A stretch of DNA of 64,000 bases from NCBI RefSeq assembly GCF_042646125.1, contig NZ_JBHRSW010000004.1, forward strand, positions 248,001 through 312,000, in the 5' to 3' direction. Position numbers and translations under genes: made by a program. The notes below the pieces were generated by a model that saw only the letters and a list, made by a program, of their open reading frames with translations, ran no database searches and had not been told where the DNA came from. This document shows, piece by piece, positions 26,826 to 35,517 of the stretch (positions are counted from its first letter, which is position 1; every line of letters starts with the position of its first letter). This DNA is from Glaciecola flavus (GTDB lineage Bacteria > Pseudomonadota > Gammaproteobacteria > Enterobacterales > Alteromonadaceae).

Positions 26826-28523
26826 TTAGTTTATCCAAACAACACGCTCATGATACGACGCTTTGATTATGTTGCTAAAACGCTCTTCAATCACGTGACG
26901 CTTTACCTTTAATGTCGGTGTGAGCAAGTCGTTTTCGATGGACCAAGTCTCTGAGAATACAATAATACGATCCAAGCGCTGATGGCTTTCGAGCGTCGCA
27001 TTTATCTTATCCAGGCTGGCTTCTAAGGACTGGCTTATTGAATCTTGCGACTCAAGCTTGGCTTCTTCCGAGAGCACTAGCAAAGCAATGGGCTGCGCTA
27101 AATTTGTTCCAGTCACACACACTTGCTCTACTATAGGATTTTCCATAATTTTTGCTTCGATAGGTGCAGGCGTCACGTATTTCCCTTTTGCTGTTTTAAA
27201 AATATCCTTTAAGCGCCCAGTAATTCGCACATACCCCTCGGCATCTATCGCCCCCTTGTCTCCCGTACGAAGAAAACCATCGTTAGTAAACACACCAGAC
27301 GTTTTCTCCTGATCTTTATAGTAGCCAAGCATATTACTGGGTGACTTTGTTTGAATTTCGCCGTCCTCAGCAATGCGAATGTCGACGCCTTCAAAGACCT
27401 TGCCAATGGCGCCAATCTTGTCTGGTCTGTAAGGAAAATTTGCTGCTCCGTAGGCGGCATTTTCAGTCATCCCCCAACCTTCTGAAATATTAATTCCAAG
27501 TCGCGCAAACCACTCAATCGTAGCGGGTGCAAGCGGCGCAGATCCAGACGCCCATACTCTTGCGCTACCAATACCGAGTTCATGTCTAATTTTTTTGGCA
27601 ATAAACTTTCCAAGTAGTGGAATATGCAATAAAAAATTTAGTTTTTCTTGCGGCAATTTAGCCAATACCCCCATCTGAAACTTTGTCCATAATCGAGGCA
27701 CAGATATAAACATGGTGGGTTGGCAACTTTTTACATCTCGCGTAAATGTATCGAGGGACTCGACAAAATGAAGGCAGGTGCAGGCATACAGGCTCGCCAA
27801 TTCAATTAACACTCGCTCGGTGATATGTGCCAAAGGCAAATAACTCATCAAGCGATCTTTATCTATCATTCCCAAGGCATTGGCAAAGGCATTCGCCCCC
27901 CAACAGATAGAGTGGTATGTATGCACAACGCCTTTTGGTTGTCCGGTACTACCAGAGGTGTAAATAATAGTCATAATGTCGTTCATATCTGGCTGTGGAT
28001 TGCCATCAAGTGGAGGTAAGTTTGTAAATTCCACCCATGACATATCGGCTTTAATGCCATCATAAGGAAACGCTACTGTTTGAAGCTTATTAAAAGCGAA
28101 CTCGCCTTGTTCGCCTTCTTTGTTGACTATACTTTCAATTGCCTCATAACTATCGAGTTTACCAATGAAAATGAGCGGACAATTCGCATGGGAAAGGACA
28201 TATGCAATCGTATCTTTGCCTGCTGTAGCAAAAATCGGCACTGAAACATAGCCGGCCATCATAATTGCATAGTCGACAATCAACCACTCTGCAGAGTTTT
28301 TCGCTAAAATCGCAATACAAGTGCCTTTGGGATAATTGTAAGACTTTAGTTTGGCTGCGATTTTTCGTGCTAAGGTAGCAGTTTCAGCCCATGAGTAATT
28401 GACTAAACCACCCGATGTTGGTTGCTGTAAGTAGGTATGATTGGATTTTTCTTTTTCCCAGCGATACAGCATACTTAATGGGGAATTTAACTGTTGAGAA
28501 CCTTCAGCCACGACCGTCGACAT
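26826..28523 (-). CDS. AMP-binding long-chain acyl-CoA ligase
   Basis: An adenylate-forming enzyme that activates fatty acids to acyl-AMP and then acyl-CoA. The 565-residue protein has the P-loop-like motif TIIYTSGSTGQPKGVVHT (about 186-203), the A5-type WGMTENA motif, GFLRTGDKG and the C-terminal hinge ITGRLKDIFKTAKGKYVTP. The pattern is the FadD15/bubblegum-type long-chain ligase group rather than E. coli FadD. It has no signal peptide. It is a single gene with a 240-bp upstream gap. Substrate chain length is unknown. Confidence 0.87.
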   Translation of the reverse strand: MSTVVAEGSQQLNSPLSMLYRWEKEKSNHTYLQQPTSGGLVNYSWAETATLARKIAAKLKSYNYPKGTCIAILAKNSAEWLIVDYAIMMAGYVSVPIFATAGKDTIAYVLSHANCPLIFIGKLDSYEAIESIVNKEGEQGEFAFNKLQTVAFPYDGIKADMSWVEFTNLPPLDGNPQPDMNDIMTIIYTSGSTGQPKGVVHTYHSICWGANAFANALGMIDKDRLMSYLPLAHITERVLIELASLYACTCLHFVESLDTFTRDVKSCQPTMFISVPRLWTKFQMGVLAKLPQEKLNFLLHIPLLGKFIAKKIRHELGIGSARVWASGSAPLAPATIEWFARLGINISEGWGMTENAAYGAANFPYRPDKIGAIGKVFEGVDIRIAEDGEIQTKSPSNMLGYYKDQEKTSGVFTNDGFLRTGDKGAIDAEGYVRITGRLKDIFKTAKGKYVTPAPIEAKIMENPIVEQVCVTGTNLAQPIALLVLSEEAKLESQDSISQSLEASLDKINATLESHQRLDRIIVFSETWSIENDLLTPTLKVKRHVIEERFSNIIKASYHERVVWIN

Positions 28524-28762
28524 AAATACCTACCTATTAAATGTTGCGTCTTACTTGACCCGTAATTAGCAAACTCTCAGAATTCAACTCATACGAGAAC
28601 ACACTGCTATCAGCGACCCGTTCGAGATGTTCAAAGCCACAAACCACAGCGCTTTTATCCTTAAACCTAGCTCATATACGTGAGAAGGTACAAGTTTGAT
28701 CTTGGCACAGTCATAAACAAGTCTCGGCGTGAGCCTCTTTTGCTCGTGTATTGTGGCAACGT

Positions 28763-30139
28763 TCATTTTAACGCGACTCTGCCTACTTTTACTTTGCTTC
28801 TTATTAACGCTATACGAGGCGCCAAGCTAAACAAGTCACCGTTCATCCCAACCAATTGTTGTTTGACTCCCACCGCCTTAGCAAGTTCAGCGTTTGCTAG
28901 CATGTGTTTTTGTTCACCATGGGTTGGCACAGCTATCTGAGGCTTTACCCAAGCGTACATGTCTTTTAAGTCTTCTTCATTAGGATGACCTGAGGCATGA
29001 ATGGGCGCGTCCGTATCATTAGATTGAATAACACGCACACCTTTGTCTTTAAGTTGTTGGCAAACTTTGGACACATAAGGTTCATTGCCAGGGATAACAA
29101 TACTGCTAAATATCACTGTGTCATTTTTTTCTAAACTGCAATGACGAAAACTATCCATTGCCATTTTATGCAAAGCCGACTTTGGTTCGCCTTGACTGCC
29201 GGTCGCAATAAGCAAAATTTCATGAGGAGGCAAATAGCCAATATGCCTTAAAGGTGTAAAATGCAATTCCTCCGGCCAGTAGCCTGTTAACCTCGCGATA
29301 CTAACCATATTTTCTAGTGAACGTCCTGCAAGTGCCAGATAGCGCCCCGAGGCCTTAGCAATTTTTGCCAGAGTAAGTACTCTTGCCAAGTTACTCGCGA
29401 AACAACTCACGACAACCCTACCCTTTGCTTTGCTGATGAGTTCGCCCAAGCCTTTTTCACAGGCACGCTCAGATATGGAATAACCGGCTTGCAAAGCATT
29501 TGTCGAATCGCAAACCATTGCCAAGACGTTTTTTGTCGCAAGGGATTTGAACCTTGACGGCTTAAACTTAAGACCGACAACAGGCGAGGCGTCTATTTTC
29601 CAATCCGCAGTGTGAAAAACATTGCCAACTTGTGTGCTGATCAACAAAGCTTGTGTTTCTGGGATTGAATGTGTAATGGATAACCAACGCACTGTATAAG
29701 GCCCAATATCCAATTCAGCTCCGGTCGCAACTTCTACTAATGGTAAGTCTACGTACTGCTCGTTAGCGTAAAATTTTCGACGAATAATCTCGGCAGTAAA
29801 TGCGGTGGTATAAATCGGGCATTGAAGTTTTGGCCATATATTTATCAATGCGCCAATGTGATCCTCATGCCCATGGGTAATTACTATACCTGCCAGTTTA
29901 TCTGCCTGCTGATAAATAAAACTGGCATCGGGAATAACACAATCTTCTCGTTTTACGTCGTATCGCTGATCATTTTGCGGATCTAAGGGGACATTGAAGG
30001 TGATACCGCAATCAACCATCAACCAACGACCAGAGTGACCATATAGGTTCAAGTTCATCCCAATTTCGCCCGTACCACCAAGTGGCAAGAACCAAAGATC
30101 CTGCGAGCTGGGAATGAGTTTATTTTGAATACAATTCAT
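28763..30139 (-). CDS. RNase J-like metallo-beta-lactamase/beta-CASP hydrolase
   Basis: Likely a ribonuclease of the RNase J group. The 458-residue protein opens with FLPLGGTGEIGMNLNLY and has the metal motif HGHEDHIGAL. The remaining core motifs are THSIPE, HTADWKID, the beta-CASP motifs CDSTNA and GRVVVSCFASN, and IHASGHPNEEDL with VPTHGEQKHM. All catalytic motifs are intact. It is about 100 residues shorter than Bacillus RNase J, lacking the C-terminal domain. E. coli has no RNase J, so this is a lineage-specific addition to RNA (or other phosphodiester) metabolism. It is a single gene. Confidence 0.8.
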   Translation of the reverse strand: MNCIQNKLIPSSQDLWFLPLGGTGEIGMNLNLYGHSGRWLMVDCGITFNVPLDPQNDQRYDVKREDCVIPDASFIYQQADKLAGIVITHGHEDHIGALINIWPKLQCPIYTTAFTAEIIRRKFYANEQYVDLPLVEVATGAELDIGPYTVRWLSITHSIPETQALLISTQVGNVFHTADWKIDASPVVGLKFKPSRFKSLATKNVLAMVCDSTNALQAGYSISERACEKGLGELISKAKGRVVVSCFASNLARVLTLAKIAKASGRYLALAGRSLENMVSIARLTGYWPEELHFTPLRHIGYLPPHEILLIATGSQGEPKSALHKMAMDSFRHCSLEKNDTVIFSSIVIPGNEPYVSKVCQQLKDKGVRVIQSNDTDAPIHASGHPNEEDLKDMYAWVKPQIAVPTHGEQKHMLANAELAKAVGVKQQLVGMNGDLFSLAPRIALIRSKVKVGRVALK

Positions 30140-30335
30140 CCCATCAATGTATCACGGTTCGTCCCAATCTTGTTGATTATTATTGTTATTTTAGTCGCTG
30201 TCGACACGAAGCACTGCTTAAGCAAAGATAACCATTAACTATTTTTAATCATATTTTTAACATAAAAATTAATCTAATCAGATTTACCGGCGGTATGTTG
30301 AGAGGCATTTCTGAACAAAAACTATCGAGGGAACA

Positions 30336-31733
30336 ATGAATAAGTTAAAAACGACTCTACTGATTTTGGGCAGTACTTTACTCATGTCTGCTTGCAACGA
30401 CGATGATGATCCTGTTTCACCCATGCCGGTGCCACCCGCGCCCCCTGCGCCACCAGCCATGACAGAAGTTCGTGTCATTCACGCGTCTCCAGATGCACCT
30501 GCAGTGAATATACTGGCAAATGGTGCGGCAGTTGAAGCTTTGGCTGGCTTAGATTATCAGGCAGCAAGCGGGTTATTAAGCTTAGATGCAGGCGAATATA
30601 CTTTTGTTGTTGATGCTCTGCTCCCCGGCGATCAAACTGCTTCTGTCATCACAGTAGAAGCCATGTTGGAAGGCGAAAAAGAATATAATGTACTGGCTGT
30701 TGGCGATACCGCAAGCATCGAAGCCTTGCTAGTAGTTAATGACAACACAGATGTAACAGAAGGAAATGTCAGAGCTCAAGTCGTGCATGCAGCACCGGAT
30801 GCGCCGACGGTAGACGTGTATGTGACTGCTGTCGATGCCGATATAGAAGCTGAACAACCGTTAGCCACATTGGCATTTAAAGACTTTACACCACAAGTTG
30901 AAATCGCTGCTGGCGACTACCAGATAAGAATTACGCCTGCTGGAACGAAGACAGTCGTATTTGATTCTGGAAGCGTAACACTCAGTGCAGGTGCAGACTT
31001 GCTGATTTCTGCTACAGAAAACGTCGCAACGGGCATGTCACCCGTTAAGTTATTGGTTGCGGATGGTAGCTCGTCATCCAAAATCATGGATGTAAACACA
31101 CCCGCAGAAGTGAGGGCTATCCATGGTATTGCAGACGCACCGGCTGTTGATGTATTGGCTTTGCCCTTTGACGCCGCAGGTGTACTCTTGTTTGATGGTG
31201 CGCCATTTAAAGGGGTGACAGATTACTTAGCCGTTGAGGCAACCGACTACATACTAACTGTCGTGGCAGACGCGGACAATAACGTTGTAGCGATTGACGA
31301 TGTTAACCTCAGCCTAGAAGCCGGTGTTCGTTATACAGCTTTAGCAAACAATACGCTTGCGAATGCAGATTTAGACACGATTATTGATGATGGCCGCCGT
31401 GTTGCTACCGCCGCTCTTGTTCGTATATTTCACGCATCTCAAGCAACGCCCGGCGTAGATATTTACGTTACCGCAGATGGCGAGATTGACAACGTTGATC
31501 CTGCATTTACCAATGTAGAATACAGCACTGACATGTTAGCTGAAACCGGTTATGTTTCGTTGGCTGCTGGAGACTATGTCGTCACCGTCACCCCAACGGG
31601 AACTAAAACAAAAGCGATAGAAACAGGTGTGTTAAGTTTGGAAGTCAATAAAATATATACAGCAATCGCCGTTGATGGGGATATGGCGGGCGACGCGCCG
31701 CAGCTCATTTTGGCTGATGATTTTATTAACTAA
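30336..31733 (+). CDS. DUF4397 lipoprotein with four repeats
   Basis: A 465-residue exported lipoprotein: signal peptide with lipobox MSAC at about residues 17-20, then an acidic stretch (NDDDDP) and a proline-rich linker (PVPPAPPAPPA). Four repeats follow, each beginning with a similar motif: VRVIHASPDAPAVNI, RAQVVHAAPDAPTVDV, VRAIHGIADAPAVDV and VRIFHASQATPGVDI. This is the DUF4397 pattern of beta-rich surface domains whose function is unknown. GAGGGAA precedes the ATG. It is a single gene, convergent with the TonB receptor gene. Confidence 0.85.
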   Translation: MNKLKTTLLILGSTLLMSACNDDDDPVSPMPVPPAPPAPPAMTEVRVIHASPDAPAVNILANGAAVEALAGLDYQAASGLLSLDAGEYTFVVDALLPGDQTASVITVEAMLEGEKEYNVLAVGDTASIEALLVVNDNTDVTEGNVRAQVVHAAPDAPTVDVYVTAVDADIEAEQPLATLAFKDFTPQVEIAAGDYQIRITPAGTKTVVFDSGSVTLSAGADLLISATENVATGMSPVKLLVADGSSSSKIMDVNTPAEVRAIHGIADAPAVDVLALPFDAAGVLLFDGAPFKGVTDYLAVEATDYILTVVADADNNVVAIDDVNLSLEAGVRYTALANNTLANADLDTIIDDGRRVATAALVRIFHASQATPGVDIYVTADGEIDNVDPAFTNVEYSTDMLAETGYVSLAAGDYVVTVTPTGTKTKAIETGVLSLEVNKIYTAIAVDGDMAGDAPQLILADDFIN

Positions 31734-31751
31734 GGATAGTGATGACTGAAA

Positions 31752-31771
31752 AGGCGCTCAATCGAGCGCCT
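31752..31771. terminator. Bidirectional terminator between DUF4397 and TonB receptor genes
   Basis: AGGCGCTC (31752-31759) pairs with GAGCGCCT (31764-31771) around a 4-nt loop. On the minus strand the stem is followed by TTTT, fitting an intrinsic terminator for the TonB receptor gene; on the plus strand the T tract is weak. It lies between two convergent genes. Confidence 0.7.
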
Positions 31772-31826
31772 AATGAACGAATTTTAGCTATGCCCAGTGA
31801 GAGTGCGTACATAGCCTAACTTTTTA

Positions 31827-34800
31827 CTAGAACTTAACTCTTACACCAAAGCGATAAATTGCGCCGGTGTTCCATTCGCGAAGTGTCCGTCTGTCGGTCG
31901 CGCTATCAAAGGCACTGCCTTCTCCACCTGCCTCAAGTCCTAAGGCTTCTAACATCGTGTTATTTGACACCACAGTAAAATACTGACGTATAACGGTATC
32001 AGTAATATTTACTGCATTGAAGTTAAATGATAACCAATCATTTACCTCATAACTTGCCGATAAATCTAAGGTTCCTGAGCCTTCTTGCCATAGCGCAGTG
32101 CCATCTCTGAACGAACGATTAATGAGTACGTCACTGGCGTAGTTATAGGCCAATCTAACCAAGTGACCATCTTGTTCCCAAAATACTGTTGCATTGAAAC
32201 TTTTCTCTGGGCTTCGACTTAGCGGTAAAGCAGGTAAGAATGTTCCTTCAATCGTGCCTTCTTGGCGCTCTGCCTTTGTTTCTTGGAACGTAGCATTAAT
32301 GGCCGTACCTAAGCCACTCAAAAAGCCCGGTAAAAATGTATAGTTTTGCTGGTATCCAAATTCGAAACCGTTGACCTTTGCGCCTTTACCATTGATCAAA
32401 CGACTGACCTGCAATTCGTGACATTTGTCTACGTACTTATCAGCATAGGGGTCTGCCCACCAGTGCGGACGATTAGGCAAGCACTGTGCAAGATCGGGTG
32501 TAGCTAACAGCACATCATCTGCCGTAATGCCTTCGAGCTCAGCCGCATCGCGCCCTCTCACGTCCTGTATGTACATACCTACCGTTTCAGATTCCTCAAA
32601 GTTTTCAAAATCTTTTCTAAAGAAGGCTGCTGAGAGTAAACCGCCGGCCTCATCAAAATACCACTCAAGTGATAAATCTAAGTTTTTAGATTCTAGAGGT
32701 TGTAGATTCGGGTTTCTAATTGTGCCATTACCCGTGCCACGCCATACATTCTCTCTAAGACGGAAAGCTGATTGTAACGAATCCATTTCAGGTCTGGCCA
32801 TGGTTTTAGATACGGCAAAACGGGCTACCAACTCATCATTTATGTCGTAGTTCAAGTTCAAGCTAGGCAATAACAAATCGCTTTCGCCACTGCCAGTAAC
32901 CGCAAAATCATAGTCTTCTACGAAAGGCTGTTGTGGAGCCAATCTATTTTGGCTACGGTTGTCACGAAACACTAAATCGTAACAATGTCCGCGATCAGCA
33001 AGTTCCTGATCGCGCACGGCTGCATACGCTTCTGCTTCTGAGCGACTCACTCCTGACGGTGCTGTATATACAGTATTAGGATCTGAAGTATCTAAACCAC
33101 GTGCATTACCCCAATCAATAGATGCCTGACACACTGGATTGTTTGGATTGAGCACGCCTTCAAGGGTGGGAATATCGTGTAACCATTGATTTTGTAAATC
33201 GATAGAAGAAAACCCTGTTGAAGCATTTTCTGTCTTGACATAACGCAAGCCAATGTCACCGCGTAAGTCACCCTCTAAGTATTCAAAATTACCTTTCAGA
33301 TAAAAAGATTCTGTATCAACCTGAATGTTTCGGCTACCAGCACGATCATACTCTGGCATCAAGTTTGGCGCGTTGCCGAAGATAATGTCATAGGCTTTTC
33401 GTGCGTCAAGAGTAGGCCAGTTTTGCACTACATCATCGGCGTAACCTAAGCCAGAAAGGAAATTGTTAAAGCCCAAATCACCGCTGTGAATTTCTGTTAA
33501 CGGGATACCGGAGATCCCAGAAGGATAAATGGACTCATCAATGTTAAGTTGTACTGACGGTACATTGTTCTGGTTATTGCCGTTAAATTGCGCCGTTTGA
33601 TTGACTAAGTCTTTCTCACGAGAAGAATACTTATATCCAAATTCAACTTGGGTAATACCAAATGCGTCAACATCCCAATCAACATCAAAGAATACGCTGT
33701 CTGCTGTATCAGTGTAGGCCTGATTGCGCATGAATACTTGCTGAATATAGCGGCCATTGAGATCATGAGGGTTCAAACCCGTTGTCACAAAGTTGTCCCT
33801 TTGCGTAGTTGGGTCGCCATCGCCAGAGTCCAATAAACCTTGACCAACAATGGTGCGGCATTTACCGTCAGAGCAATCGTAACCAACCGGCTCAATTTCA
33901 CTGGAGGAAACACCATAGAGCAAGGCTGAACTAACGTAGTCGCCGTTTATGGTATTAAAATCGAGGAAAAATTCGTCTTGTACATCGGTTTTGGAGCGCC
34001 CTGCCCTTAAGTTCAAGGTAAAGTCACCCAACCTTTGCTCTATGTCTAAACCAAGAATAGTGTTGGTACTATCCACTTCTGCATCTGTTTTGTGCACGCG
34101 ACCAAAGCCATTTCTGCTGAGGAATTTGGTAAACATACCCAATTCCGTATCAAACACGTGCCAATCTCGAAGCGGATCACTAGCAGGAGGATTTGCATCC
34201 CACACTTCTTGTCCCCAAATATCGACAACGGCAGATTCTGCAGCATTATTCATCAAACCAGTAAACGAAAAGCTATTTTTGTCTTCAATCGTCGTTTGTA
34301 CTGAATAACTTGCATCAAACTGAATATTGGTCGAATCCGTGGGTTGATATTGAATACCAAGCGTACCGCCCTGTCTGTTACGCTGATTAATGTATGCCTC
34401 ATGGGATGCTGAGCCAAAGCCAATACCAGTGAAGTTTTGGATGACTTCGCCACCCTGCCCGTCAGATTCTACTCGGGTTAAGGGATTACCATTTTGATCG
34501 ACAACTTGGTCGGAGCGAACTTGGTATCGGTCTAAGCCGCCCATTGACACCTGATCTTTTCTGATTGTTTGGGTTTCATCAAACAGCGTAGTCACAATAC
34601 CGAGAGTATCGTCCAAAAACTTGTGAGAAAACGAACCACTTAATTTGTGATCATTGGTTTTTGCAAGATCGTGATACCGATGCTGAATTTCTATCGAGCG
34701 TAGGTTTTCTTTAGCATCTAGTGGTCTAAAGGTATGCAGCACAACGCCACCCCCTAAGCTACCTTCATCCTGATCGGCACTCGAAGTTTTATTGATTTCT

Positions 34801-35231
34801 ATTCGAGACAAAATATCGGATGAAAAGGCGCTCAAATCCACCGTGTTACTTGCACCCGGACTGGTGAGCGAAATACCATTTAATGAGATATTGTTTAACG
34901 AGGGCCCCGCTCCGCGGATGGATATGCTTGTGCCTTCGCCATCTGTTCTTGACAAAGAAACACCCGTCACTCGCGACAGTGCCTCGGCAATGTTTTGGTC
35001 TGTTGACTTACCAATATCTTCTGCATAGATACTGTCTGTTACGCCTTCGGCAAAACGTTTATTGTTTATTGAGCGGACTAAACTGGCTTTAAAGCCTTGT
35101 ATTTCAATAACCTCAAAGTTTGCATCCTCTTTGCTCTCTTCATTTGAGCTATCTTGCGCAAACACATTATTAATACCTAACGCAGAAATAACTGCGACTG
35201 CTAAGCTGGTTTTCTTTAATTGCATATTCAT
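31827..35231 (-). CDS. TonB-dependent outer-membrane receptor
   Basis: Energy-coupled importer of a large substrate across the outer membrane. The 1134-residue protein has a signal peptide (ending NNVFAQ) and a TonB-box-like region (FEVIEIQGF). The plug domain includes DIGKSTDQNIAEALSRVTGV and SIRGAGPSLNNISLNG. A 22-strand-type barrel ends in RFGVRVKF with terminal phenylalanine. The pattern fits the large Caulobacter/Xanthomonas-type receptors (TIGR01782 group) often used for glycans or peptides. It is divergent from a secreted subtilase, and a 22-bp palindrome lies 35 bp upstream of its start, so it is probably controlled by a specific regulator. Its substrate is unknown. Confidence 0.92.
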   Translation of the reverse strand: MNMQLKKTSLAVAVISALGINNVFAQDSSNEESKEDANFEVIEIQGFKASLVRSINNKRFAEGVTDSIYAEDIGKSTDQNIAEALSRVTGVSLSRTDGEGTSISIRGAGPSLNNISLNGISLTSPGASNTVDLSAFSSDILSRIEINKTSSADQDEGSLGGGVVLHTFRPLDAKENLRSIEIQHRYHDLAKTNDHKLSGSFSHKFLDDTLGIVTTLFDETQTIRKDQVSMGGLDRYQVRSDQVVDQNGNPLTRVESDGQGGEVIQNFTGIGFGSASHEAYINQRNRQGGTLGIQYQPTDSTNIQFDASYSVQTTIEDKNSFSFTGLMNNAAESAVVDIWGQEVWDANPPASDPLRDWHVFDTELGMFTKFLSRNGFGRVHKTDAEVDSTNTILGLDIEQRLGDFTLNLRAGRSKTDVQDEFFLDFNTINGDYVSSALLYGVSSSEIEPVGYDCSDGKCRTIVGQGLLDSGDGDPTTQRDNFVTTGLNPHDLNGRYIQQVFMRNQAYTDTADSVFFDVDWDVDAFGITQVEFGYKYSSREKDLVNQTAQFNGNNQNNVPSVQLNIDESIYPSGISGIPLTEIHSGDLGFNNFLSGLGYADDVVQNWPTLDARKAYDIIFGNAPNLMPEYDRAGSRNIQVDTESFYLKGNFEYLEGDLRGDIGLRYVKTENASTGFSSIDLQNQWLHDIPTLEGVLNPNNPVCQASIDWGNARGLDTSDPNTVYTAPSGVSRSEAEAYAAVRDQELADRGHCYDLVFRDNRSQNRLAPQQPFVEDYDFAVTGSGESDLLLPSLNLNYDINDELVARFAVSKTMARPEMDSLQSAFRLRENVWRGTGNGTIRNPNLQPLESKNLDLSLEWYFDEAGGLLSAAFFRKDFENFEESETVGMYIQDVRGRDAAELEGITADDVLLATPDLAQCLPNRPHWWADPYADKYVDKCHELQVSRLINGKGAKVNGFEFGYQQNYTFLPGFLSGLGTAINATFQETKAERQEGTIEGTFLPALPLSRSPEKSFNATVFWEQDGHLVRLAYNYASDVLINRSFRDGTALWQEGSGTLDLSASYEVNDWLSFNFNAVNITDTVIRQYFTVVSNNTMLEALGLEAGGEGSAFDSATDRRTLREWNTGAIYRFGVRVKF

Positions 35232-35265
35232 AGATTTTTCGTTTTGTGTGTAGTTGGTGTGAGTA

Positions 35266-35287
35266 GCTTTAATGTATACATTAAAGC
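35266..35287. promoter_or_regulatory. 22-bp perfect palindrome upstream of the TonB receptor
   Basis: The half-site GCTTTAATGTA is followed directly by its exact reverse complement, giving a 22-bp uninterrupted palindrome centred on TGTATACA. It starts 35 bp before the TonB receptor start codon, in or near the leader, and 231 bp before the subtilase gene. The centre resembles GntR-type operators, but assigning a regulator family is a guess. Confidence 0.6.
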
Positions 35288-35517
35288 AGTTTGAAAAATC
35301 CGCTCAATTATTAAAATTTCTTTAACAATTAATTTAATTTATCTCTAATTACATTTACAAAGTTATTACATATAAAACTGAGTAAGGAGAATCATTTGTC
35401 ACGATTGTGTATCGATATCGATACTTTTTTATGGCTTTTATACTTATTAGCTTTCCCACTGAATACTACAATGTTAGTTTTCGGTCATATTGTTAAAGAT
35501 GACGATGGAGAATCTGT

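Noticed and set aside
33949..34308. 119-codon open frame antisense to the TonB receptor
   Set aside because: Contained in the receptor gene and without recognisable domains.
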